NCBI RefSeq assembly: GCF_019393635.1
Contig: NC_057864.1
Coordinates: 81,874,882-81,938,881 of the forward strand
Length of the DNA: 64,000 bases
Direction: 5' to 3'
Source: Dromiciops gliroides
Lineage: Eukaryota; Chordata; Mammalia; Microbiotheria; Microbiotheriidae
Positions 46,622 through 56,284 of the stretch are shown here, in pieces. How positions within the stretch are numbered: position 1 is the stretch's first letter; each line of letters begins with the position of its first letter. A program made the position numbers and the translations under genes. The notes beneath the pieces were generated by a model. That model was not told the origin of the DNA, did not search any database, and saw nothing but the letters and a program-made list of their open reading frames with translations.

Positions 46622-47124
46622 CCCACCCTCTAGAAGCTTTTAATCCCCTAGCACCTAGAGGCAAAGTGGGGGAAGAGGAATCCAGGCCTGAGTTCAAAAT
46701 CAAGTCTGATTCAAATTGCACTGGTCCCTCCCCTCCCCTCCAGACCCTACCCTCTACTCCTCCTATGGCCAAGCCCATTGCTTCCCCTGCCTGGGAAGTC
46801 CAGAGATCTGATGAGCACGCTCAACTTTCTCTAACTACATTTGCAGCTTCAGGCTCAGCCCTTCCCCAGCCTGGCTGTGCTTCTGAGACAACCTTAGAAA
46901 ACCCTTTAAATTCCAGATATGCTCGTTTTGTTCATAATTTTGCTAACCTGCTTTTGTCTTTAATTAGTAATCTTATAAAGCATTTGTATGGTGAAAAGAC
47001 TGACAGACAATATAGAGGGGTTAAAGAAGAAAAACTTAAGCCGAATAAGAATGACAATCATCAACATAGTTCAAGACTCTGCTTCTTTTGGCATGTAGAA
47101 GTAAGCAGCAAGGTATTGATATGA
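46618..47124 (+). CDS. Open frame in LTR element, 168 codons, possible gag remnant
   Basis: The longest frame of the interior. It has a Pro/Ser-rich middle (residues about 35-90) and a basic segment after residue 130, ending near a CFF motif. Position (first sizeable frame after the leader), length and composition would fit a truncated gag, but there is no major homology region and no intact CCHC zinc knuckle, so this is inference only. No pol follows. It is GC-richer than its flanks. It could also be non-coding leader sequence that happens to be open. Confidence 0.35.
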   Translation: MTHPLEAFNPLAPRGKVGEEESRPEFKIKSDSNCTGPSPPLQTLPSTPPMAKPIASPAWEVQRSDEHAQLSLTTFAASGSALPQPGCASETTLENPLNSRYARFVHNFANLLLSLISNLIKHLYGEKTDRQYRGVKEEKLKPNKNDNHQHSSRLCFFWHVEVSSKVLI

Positions 47125-49172
47125 GTATTGGGGATTTTAGATATCGGAATCAAAAGTGTTCTGAATTCACTCAGAGTAATAGTATCAGTTCAGAGGTTAC
47201 ATAGGATTTCTATGCTATTACATATACATTTTGAAATTAATGGTATGGGTTTATTTTCATAGAGATTTTCATGCTTTTGAGATTGTGTCTTATACTTAGT
47301 TTTTAAAACAAGGAGAATATTTGTAAAAGCTTTTTATAGTCATGTGATCAAGTTTATATTTTATAATACTCTTATTAAGTTCATATTCATTTAGATTTCC
47401 CTAGTTTGAATTTCATTGTCTTTTATTGTTCCATGTGTATTTTCTTCTATTCATTTGTCTATCTATTTTTGAAAAAATTGCAAGATGGTTTTGATTTCAT
47501 AATACAATGTTAATTCTAGGAGTATTGTGCTCCCATATTCTGAGTTTGTTTTTGTTATTTTTTTTTCTCAACTGATTATTTGATCGAACTCTTTAAAGCA
47601 TTTCCCTGGCGAATTGGTTGCCATGGCAAGTGTAAAGAAGGATTATTTTTGATAAGCATATTCAAAAAAAAAAAAAGAGGGGAACATTTGTAAAAGTTTT
47701 CTTTTTTCAAAAAAAAAAAGTTGTCTTTGAGATTGTGTTTTGCTTTAACTTCTATTCAAATATATTCTGATTTTTCACAAAAGTAATTGTATACTAAGTA
47801 AAAAAAAGGGGTATTATTTTAAATTGTTGCATAATTATATATTGTGTTCTGAGTCAAGATGTATTCACATTTTTTGCAATCATTTATTATCCTCAATTTT
47901 TAAATCCATATGAGACTTGGATTATGGGAACTTATCATTTAAGACATTAATTGCCTTTATTCTGAGTTATCAGATGCCAGTTGGCCAAGATGCCATCCAA
48001 TCACAAGAGGAATACATGCAAGAGCAGACACTGAATTGTCACATGAGGGGAGACATGCATGAAGTCAAGGTATGGCCGAGGGAACGGCTTTTGACAAATG
48101 TTGAGGTTGGATTCTCTTGGTTTAATATTTTATTTTATTTTTCCCCACAATATTGTACAGATGGCTGGAAGTATTCATCCCACCCATCTCACTCCTACAC
48201 CTGGCTTCTATGCTCCCTCCTATATGCCTGATGCCATGGACATCTCAATCCCATGCATCTGATTAAGTCTGACTCAGTTTCCTCCAATATGTTTGGTGGC
48301 ATGGACATATATTCCATCCACCTATTTTAGACCTGGCATACTGCATGGGCAGTATATATTGCTCAAGTGTGGGAATGCTCATATCCCATCATTTCTCTGT
48401 TCTTTTATGGTAACCCCCATAATTATCTCAGGTATCATGATAAATACAGTGTTGAATTTGGCCTTGACACCTGTTACCAATTATATTAGATTTTTTAATT
48501 TCTCATAATGGCATGAGGATAATTAGGCAGATGATGCAAAAAGTGATAAAACAAAGATAAAAATTATTTTTATTAATTAATATCACAGCAATTGTCTTCT
48601 CAATTACCCTCCATAAGGGGGGACTATAGTAATATTATAATTTTAAAGAATGTTTCAATTTTTGTTTTATTATATGTTTCATGTGTAACAACTAAGATTC
48701 TGAATTCCCTTAGACATGTTTTTGAGAACTTTCATTGTTTGATTTGATTATTGACAAAGCTATTTTAAAGTTGTGTTAAGCTCAATTTTGTAGGAAATTT
48801 TCCTGGCTGATTACCAGCATCCACACATCAACCCCTGAAAAGACTTCCATTCCACGACTACACCTAGAGGACATCTGAGAAAAGACTTTCAGAGACTTTA
48901 AATGAACAGTTTTGATTTGTTGTTTTTGTTGTTTTTTTCTCTTTCTGTTATAATATACACCATCTGTAACATGTATTCTCTGCAGAGGCCCTCCCTTTGC
49001 AAGACTAATGTCAAAGCGTCGGTTCATGAGGACAAAAAAAAAAAATCGCCCCTCTGGACAAAACTTTCCTCTCTTCCTTTTCTATATTGTTGTTCACATA
49101 TTATTAGTTAGCAATAGTTATTATATTGTTTTTACTGTTCCATCAAGGAAACATTTTGTTTCTTGAGGAACA
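47125..49172. other. Interior of the LTR element without recognised coding
   Basis: AT-rich, with short frames (for example 47917-48231) of no recognisable family. A second polypurine-like motif AAGGGGGGAC lies at 48615-48624. No pol or env motif is found. Confidence 0.6.
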
Positions 49173-49174
49173 AC

Positions 49175-49183
49175 AGGGGGGAC
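49175..49183 (+). promoter_or_regulatory. Polypurine tract before the 3' LTR
   Basis: AGGGGGGAC abuts the first base of the 3' LTR, the place where plus-strand DNA synthesis is primed in LTR elements. Confidence 0.75.
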
Positions 49184-49553
49184 TGTAATGATTGGAATGA
49201 CGCCACCTGCTGGATACTTACTGTAGAAGAGTTCTGCCCATGAAGCGAAGGTCTTTGAGGGCAAGACCAGGAGTCTTTTCTTTGGCGGGAGGAAGTGACG
49301 CGGACTAGTGGGAGGAGGAAGGAAGAGACTGGCGCTGACTCTGGGGCTCTTTCCTCAGGACTCGGGTGGAGAGCGGAGCTAGAAATGTGCTCTTCCTTTA
49401 ATAGATAGGAATCTAGGCCTTTCTCTCTCTTTACCAAATTCTTATTCTCCTTAATAAATGCTTAAAAGTCTAACTCTTGCTAAAGCTTATAATTTATTGG
49501 CGACCACTCATTAAATATTTTAGACAGTTTAGCTAGAATTTTACCCCTTAACA
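49184..49553 (+). repeat. 3' LTR (370 bp)
   Basis: Same length as the 5' LTR. Differences seen by eye: C/T at base 6, and one transition each in the ACCAAGAGTC, CTGGTGCTG, GCTCTCCCTT and GCCTTTTTCTC blocks. Confidence 0.95.
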
Positions 49554-49610
49554 ATGATATTCCAGAAGGCAAAGGAGCTTGGATTGCAGTCAAGAATCTA
49601 TTACCCAGGG

Positions 49611-49752
49611 GGCAGCTAGGTGAAACAGTGGATAGAGCACTGGCCCTGGATTCAGGAGGACCTGAGTTCAAATCTGGCCTCAGAAATTTGACTCTTACTA
49701 GCTGTGTGACCCTGGGCAAGTCACTTAACCCCAATTACCTCACACACAAAAA
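49611..49752 (+). repeat. CORE-SINE with 18-bp target duplication, in L1 ORF1
   Basis: GGGCAGCTAGGTGAAACAGT head, core and short tail; AAGAATCTATTACCCAGG is present at 49593-49610 and 49753-49770. Confidence 0.97.
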
Positions 49753-50742
49753 AAGAATCTATTACCCAGGAAAACTGACTTTCTCTTTCATGGGAAAAAT
49801 GGACATTCAATGAAATTGGGGACTTTTAAGATTTCCTGATGAAAAGAGCAGAACTAAATAGAAATTTTGATCTTAACATATAAGACTAAAGAGAAGTTTA
49901 AAAGGTAAATGGGGGGAAAGGTTATTCAATATGGTTAAACTGTTTACATCCCTAATGGGAAGATAATATTTATAACTCTTGAGAACAATATCCCTATTTG
50001 CACAGACAGGAATATACAAAGATGGTATAAAAATAAATTGGCTTTGATGTGAAGATATAAAGAAAATTAAGGGTGAAGAAAATGGAGTTTATGGGGAGAA
50101 GAGGAAAGAGGAGGTGGAATGGGTTTAATTACATCATATGAAGAGGTACAAAAAACCTATTACAATGGAGGGAAAGAAGGGAGGGGTAAGCATTCTTTCA
50201 ACCTTAAGCTTATCAGATTTGGTTCAAAGAAGGAATAACATATATGTTTATTTGGATAAAGAAATTTAGCTTATTTTTAGAGAAATAAAAGTAAGGAGAA
50301 AAGGGGAAGTACCGATAGAAAGGAGAGAAAAATCAGGGAGAAAATTATAAAGAAAAGGGAGGAGGGTGATAAAAGGGAGGGCAGATTGTGGGAGGCAGGG
50401 ATAAGAAGCAAAATGTTGGTGAGGAGGAATAGGGTGAAAGAAGTGGGGGAAATGTAAAAAAGGGGGTAAATAGAATGGAGGGAAATAGACAGTAATAATT
50501 ACTGTGAATGTGAATGAGATGAACTCAGTCATAAAATGGGAATGAATAGCAGAGTGGATTAAAAACAGAATCCTACAATAGGCTGTTTATGAGAAACACA
50601 TTTGAAGCAGAGGGATACACACAGAATAAAGATACAAGGTTGGAGCAGAATATATTATGCTTCAGCTAAAGTAAAAAAAGCAGAGCTAGAAATCCATATC
50701 TCAGACAAAACAAAGGTAAAAAGAGATCTATTTAAAAGACAT

Positions 50743-50883
50743 GGGGCAGCTAGGTGGCACAGTAGATAGAGCACTGGCCCTGGACTCAGAAGGACTTGAG
50801 TTCAAGTCTGGCCTCAGACACTTAATACTTACAAGCTGTTTGACCCTGGGCAAGTAACTTAATCCCAATTGCCTCAAAAAAAA
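50743..50883 (+). repeat. CORE-SINE in L1 ORF2 endonuclease region
   Basis: GGGGCAGCTAGGTGGCACAG head, core GACCCTGGGCAAGTAACTTA, short A tail. Confidence 0.95.
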
Positions 50884-52207
50884 TGAAATAAGGAAGGAAA
50901 TTACATCTTGCTACAGTGTATTATAGATAATGAAGTAATATCAATACTAAACATGTATGTGCCAAGTGGTATAGCATCCAAATTCTTAGAGAAATTAGAG
51001 CTACAAGAGGAAATAGACAGCAAAACTATATTAGTGGGGTATCTGAATCTTCTTCTCTCAGAAATAGATAAATCTAGCCACAAAATAAATTTTAAAAGAA
51101 ATTAAAGAGGGGAATATAATATTAGGAAAGTTAGATATGATAGATGTCTGGAGAAAATTGAATGGGGATAGAAAGGAATAGAGATTTTCTCTGCATTACA
51201 TGGCACATTAAAAAATTGACCATATATTAGGGTGCAAAAACTCACGGTCAAATGTAGAAAGGCAGAAATACAAATGCATCTTACTCAGATCATGATGCAA
51301 TAAAAATTACATTTAATAAAGAGCCATGGAAAGATAGACTGAAGATTAATTGGAAATTAAATAATTTCATCCTAAAGAATGAGTGGGTCAAACAATAATC
51401 ATAGAAACAATCAATAACTTCATCCAAGAGCGTGACAATAATGAGACAACATAACAAAACCTATGGGATGCAGCCAAAGCAGTGCTTAGGGGAAATTTTA
51501 TATCTATAAATGCTTACATCAATAAAAAAGAGAAAGAGGAGATCAATGAATCAGGTATGCAACTTAAAAAGCTACGAAAAGAACAAATTAAAAATCCCTA
51601 ATTAAATACTAAACTAGAAAACCTGAAAATTAAAGCTGCAATTAATAAAATTGAAAGCAAGGAAACTATGAAATTAATCAATGAAACTAAGAGCTGGTTT
51701 TATGAAAAAACTAAAGATAAACCATTGGTTAATTTGATTAAAAAAAGAAAGAAAGAAACCAAATTACCAGTATCAAAAACGAAAGGGGTGATTTCACTAA
51801 CAAGGAAATGGAAATTAAAGAAATAATTAGGAACTCTTTTGCCCAACTGTATGCCAATTTGACGATCTAAATAAAATGGATACACATTTACAAAAATATA
51901 AATTGCCCAGGTTAACTGAAGAAGAAATAAAATTCTTAAATAAGTCCATATTAGAAAAAGAAATTGAACAAGTCATTAATGAACTCCCTAAGAAAAAATC
52001 TGCAGGGCCAGATGGGTTTCCAATTCCAATGTTATACAATTTGGAAAAATAGGTGAAGGAGTTCTATCAAATTCCTTTTATAACACAAATATGGTATTGA
52101 TACCAAAACCAGGCAGAGCCAAAACAGAAAAAAGTTATAGAAAAATTTCCCCAACGAATATTGATGCTAAAATCTTAAATTAGATATTAGTAAGGAGATT
52201 ACAGCAA

Positions 52208-52540
52208 ATGATCACCAGAATAATACACTTTGCCCAGGTGGGATTTATACCAGGAATGCAGGGCTGGTTCAACATTATGAAAACTATCAAAATAATCAAC
52301 CACATCAATAAAAAAACTAACCAAAATCATATGATTACCTCAATAGATGGAGAAAAACCTTTTGACAAAATACAGCACCCATTCTTAATAAAAACACTAG
52401 AGAGTTTAGGGATACATGGAGGTTTCCTTAAAATAATAAGCTGTATCTATCTAAAACCATCAGTAAACATTATATGTAATAAAGATAAGTTAGATCCCTT
52501 CCCAATAAGATCAGGGGTGAAACAGGGATGTCCAGTATAA
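52208..52540 (+). pseudogene. L1 ORF2 reverse-transcriptase fragment
   Basis: 110 open codons with [19 protein letters not shown] (motif A; usual A of 'EKAFDK' is P) and VKQGCP, then a stop where Ser-Pro should follow. The catalytic FADD box is still readable further on (CTATTTGCAGATGACATGAT, near 52645) in the continuing frame. Confidence 0.88.
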
Positions 52541-52737
52541 CCTCTATTATTTAATATTGTGCTAGAAATATTAGCTTCAGCAATAAGAGAAGAAAAAAGA
52601 ATTAAAGGAATTAGAATAGGAAGGGAGGAAACAAAACTATCACTATTTGCAGATGACATGATGGTATACTTAGAGAATTCTAGAGAATGAACTAAAAAAT
52701 TACTTAAAACAATGAACAACTTTAGAAAAGTAGCAGG

Positions 52738-52900
52738 TGTAAGGGCTAAAATTCTAGCTATACTATCTAAAATATAATGAGTGGTCATGAATAAATTATA
52801 AGCTTTAGCAAGAGTATTTAAGTGTTTAAGTATTTTTAAAGAACATTATGATAAGAGAGAAAGGTAAAAATCTCGCTATTTCTAAGAGACTCCATCATCT
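52738..52900 (-). mobile_element. Antisense LTR fragment related to the 45.8-kb element
   Basis: In reverse it carries the same 3' LTR segment: AAGCTTATAATTTATTCATG, ACCACTCATTATATTTTAGA and TAGCTAGAATTTTAGCCCTT, with TACA in place of AACA at the end. It is more diverged than the two complete LTRs. Its other edge, near 52900, abuts L1 3' UTR. Confidence 0.8.
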
Positions 52901-53155
52901 GACACACATTGTTTTCCTTCTTTGTGAGGTTTTTCCCTTGTGCTCTGACACTTCTTTCACAATATGACTATTGCAGAAATATGTTTAATGTGATTGCACA
53001 CATATAAACTATATTAGATTGCTTTATGTCTTGGGGAGGAGGGAGGGAAGGGAGGGTGGGAGAAAAATTTAGACCTAAAAGTCCTATGAAGCAAATGTTT
53101 AAAACTATTTTTATATGTAACTGGAAAATAATAAAATACTGAACAATCAGAACAA

Positions 53156-53804
53156 AAAAAATATAATTATACATGTTCTTGATGATCCTATCTTACTCAT
53201 GGTGGCCATGAAATTTTCCATGACCACCTATGCTTATTTTTTTTCCGACAACTCTTCTCAAATGAATACATGCAATCAATGACAAGACAATGAAGCAGAG
53301 AGAGATAAAGGGAAAATAATAGCCCATTAACTTGTAAAAAAATTTGTTGCATAACAGATACTAATCATACCTTCTATACTTGAAGTCTGGATGCCTTTAA
53401 ACTACTACTTTTATGTAAGTGTTTGCTTCTCCATATGTCTCTTTCCATTTCTACACCCTGTACACCTGTTCTCTGTCATATAGTTTTCTCCCCATATTGG
53501 GACACTTAGAAATAGTCATTTCCATTAATTTGAATAAGTGAATTTACTTTAAATATCTTTTACTGTTCAAAGACCCTATAAAATTTAACCCTAGTCCATA
53601 GTATATTAAAAAAACAAACAAACAAACATCTGTTTCAGTTCCATCTTGTTTATTACCTTGGGACCTAGGTGAAATCTAGGACCATGTTTTATGATAATTA
53701 CCCATAATTGTGCTTAAGTACACATCTCAGTGTTAGTGTTTCCTCGATTAATATCTATGGTGGCATCTCTTTTGAGGGAAATATGTTGTGTCCTTTGGAA
53801 AATA
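53156..53804. other. Unassigned sequence
   Basis: No gene or repeat recognised apart from a short AAAC run near 53615. Confidence 0.4.
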
Positions 53805-54600
53805 TTTTTTTAATTAATAAAGTATTTTATTTTTTTCCCTTTACATGTAAAGATAGTTCTCAACTTTTGTTTATACAGGCTTTCCAATTTCAGATTTTTC
53901 TCCCTCCCTCCCCTCCCTCCCCCATCCCCTAGACAACAGGTAATCTGATATAGGTTTTATATATATATATAATATATATAAAATATATATATATATAAAA
54001 TATATATAAAATTATATATATATATAAATATATATATATATAAAATATATATAAAATATATAAAATATATATATACACGTAATAGCATTAATCCTATTTC
54101 TGCGTTAGTCATGTTTATAAGAGAAAAATCAGAGCAACGATGAAAAAGCTCAAAATAGAAAAAACAACAGCACCAGAAACAAAAGAAATAGTATGGTTCA
54201 TTCAGCATCTATATTCCACAGTTCTTTTTTTTTCTTTTTTCTTGGATTTGGAGATCCTCTTCTATCATGAGTTCCCTGATACTCTTCTGTACCATTGCAT
54301 TGGTGAGAAGAATATAGTCCATCACAGTAGATCAACACTCAATGTTGATGATACTGTGTACAATGTTCTTCTGGTTCTGCTCATCTCACTCATCATCAGC
54401 CCACACAAGACCCTCCAGGTTTCTCTGAACTCATCCTGCTCATCGTTTCTTACAGCACAATAGTATTCCATTGTATTCATATACCACAACTTGTCCAGCC
54501 ATTCCCCAATTGATGGGCATCCCATCAACTTCCAATTCCTTGCTACCACATAAAGAGCAGCTATAAATATTTTTGTATATGTGGGTGGAAAATATTTTGT
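53805..54600 (-). mobile_element. L1 LINE 3' end, antisense, with AT expansion
   Basis: Read in reverse: ORF2 C-terminus (rc of CAGCCATTCCCCAATTGATG and TTGCTACCACATAAAGAGCA) followed by the 3' UTR. Open antisense piece 54322-54684 includes YTKIFIAALYVVARNWKLMG. The 3' UTR contains a (TA)n/(TATAA)n expansion at 53957-54076. Confidence 0.9.
53957..54076. repeat. AT-rich microsatellite
   Basis: About 120 bases of almost pure A and T in TATATA and TATAAAATATA units, nearly palindromic. Confidence 0.95.
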
Positions 54601-54727
54601 TTCTTTGTTGTAGTGTATATAATTTTTGTATGAAATAGGAGTATTAGAAAAACCAGTAATGTCTATTTCCAATTCTAAAATCATAATTAGTGGCTCACAT
54701 TTTTACAATATTTTAGCATTTAAAATC

Positions 54728-54801
54728 TGAGGATAGATTAGAATTTAGGTCTTTCTGATACCAGGGCTAGTACTCTATTCATTGTGTTACCTAGCTGTCA
54801 C
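54728..54801 (-). repeat. CORE-SINE head fragment, antisense
   Basis: GATTAGAATTTAGGTCTTTC, CAGGGCTAGTACTCTATTCA and GTGTTACCTAGCTGTCAC; only the tRNA-like head remains. Confidence 0.75.
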
Positions 54802-54949
54802 AATGCAAAAAAAAAACAACCCAAAAAACAAAAACAAAAAACCTGATGTACCAAATCATACCAATTATCTCAACAAAATTCAAATGTATCAAAATCACAT
54901 CTATAAATTGCAAATACAGGACTTACCAATATTCCTCAAAGAAGAATGT

Positions 54950-55075
54950 AGTGAATCAGTAGAAAGAACTCTTGTTTTGGAAGCAGAGAATGTGAGTTCA
55001 AATCTTGCACTATTACTCCTACCAGTATAACATTGACCAAGTTGTTTCACCTTTACAGCCCTCAGTTTCTTCTTC
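54950..55075 (+). repeat. MIR
   Basis: CAGTAGAAAGAACTCTTGTT, GAGTTCAAATCTTGCACTAT, core and CCTCAGTTTCTTC. Confidence 0.7.
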
Positions 55076-55128
55076 TTCTTCCACTTCTTCTTCTTCATCC
55101 TCTTCCTCTTCCTCATCATCATCATAAC
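55066..55128. repeat. TTC/TCC-rich microsatellite
   Basis: Irregular (TTC)n, (CTTCCT) and (ATC)n units at the end of the MIR. The antisense Lys/Arg-rich frame at 54901-55125 is its translation. Confidence 0.9.
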
Positions 55129-55644
55129 CTACAATAATAATAATAAGATGATAGCGATGAAGATGAAGAAGATATTTTATATCACCTTCAAAAGCCTTAC
55201 ATTTTAAAATCTGATCACATGACTTTACATTGACCTATTTTGTTCTGATCTATGATTTCCCCATGTATCAAATGAGAAAAACAAAGGTAATATGAAAGGA
55301 TTATGGAAATAGGCATTGCAAAAAGGGAACAGAAGATACAGAGAGAGACAGAATGACAGATATTTTACTAGATAGGCAATGGGTGAAACATATGTGACCA
55401 TCTCTGAAATGCTGATGAATTCCTTCATAGGGAACTGCTTTCTGCTCCACATTCTTCCAGGAAAACAGAGAAGAAAATGAGGAAGAAAGCATCCTAAATG
55501 ATAAAGAGCTGAGAAAAGATATGAGCTGAAATGAAAAAGAACAGAAGAGGGAGCATTTTCATTGAAAAGATCAATGTATTCCTGGTCAAAAAACTGGGGT
55601 GGCAATATTATCTTTCCTGCCAACTATCTGGGTGGCAGAGTAAA

Positions 55645-55755
55645 GCACTCAATTGTCCTGTTCCCCAACTTCCTTGTTTATAAAATAAGGTAATTTTTAG
55701 ACTAGGTGATCTTGACTCCTATGATTCTTTCTAGCTCTAAATCTATCATCTTTTC
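55645..55755 (+). repeat. MIR 3' fragment
   Basis: CTTCCTTGTTTATAAAATAA, TTAGACTAGGTGATCTTGAC and ATTCTTTCTAGCTCTAAATC follow the MIR-type tail order. Confidence 0.6.
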
Positions 55756-56040
55756 CCCCCAGAGAATCCAAGATATCTGATCCTGTGGAAGATATACATA
55801 TTAAATCCCTAGTTATTAATTATAGTCTGGCTAGATAAAAATGTTTCCATCCGTGTTGCTTCCTGTTATATCATGTCCACAGCTTTAAAAAAGTTTGGAG
55901 ACGATATTAAGTTCCAACAGTGCATGCTCTGAGGGTCTTGTCCCAAGAATATTTTGAATCAATGAAGTCTTGACTTGTTGAAAACAGAAAGCCAGCTTTT
56001 TAATATATCAGCACATGATTTGGGTTGCACCTATTATTCT

Positions 56041-56186
56041 ATTTTTTTTTGGCAGGGGCAATGAGGTTTAAATGACTTGTCCAGGGTCACACAGCTAGTA
56101 AGCGTCAAGTCCTAAGGCTGGATTTGAAATCAGGTCTTCCTGAATCCAGGGCCAGTCCTGTATCCACTGTGCCACCTAGCTGCCCC
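56041..56186 (-). repeat. CORE-SINE, antisense
   Basis: Poly-T, GGGGCAATGAGGTTTAAATG, core and head ending GCCACCTAGCTGCCCC. Confidence 0.94.
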
Positions 56187-56284
56187 TGAACCTATTACTC
56201 TTATTAGAGACAAGTGAGTGGGGAATGTTCTGCAATTCTAAACAATTAAAAAGAAGGTGCTTTGTTATTACTTGAAATTTAAGA

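Larger units (their letters stand above)
45843..49553 (+). mobile_element. Complete non-autonomous LTR retrotransposon / ERV-type element, 3711 bp
   Basis: Two 370-bp LTRs with TG...CA ends flank a 2971-bp interior. The host L1 is duplicated over 4 bases, ATGA, at 45839-45842 and 49554-49557. A primer-binding-site-like sequence follows the 5' LTR and a polypurine tract precedes the 3' LTR. LTRs differ at about five positions by eye (all transitions), so the insertion is much younger than most repeats here. I find no protease, reverse transcriptase, integrase or envelope motif in any frame. Transposition would need proteins in trans. The family is unknown to me. Confidence 0.93.
45322..53155 (+). 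mobile_element. L1 LINE carrying four later insertions
   Basis: A sense L1 starts within ORF1 and runs through the inter-ORF region, ORF2 endonuclease and reverse transcriptase to the 3' UTR (52905-53155). Interruptions: LTR element 45843-49553, SINE 49611-49752, SINE 50743-50883 and an antisense LTR fragment at 52738. At the last one, ORF2 downstream of the reverse transcriptase is missing. ORF1 remains open across the first junctions; ORF2 is broken by many stops and indels. Confidence 0.9.

Noticed and set aside
54901-55125. Lys/Arg-rich antisense frame that looks like a nuclear protein tail
   Set aside because: Produced by a TTC/TCC repeat at the end of an MIR.
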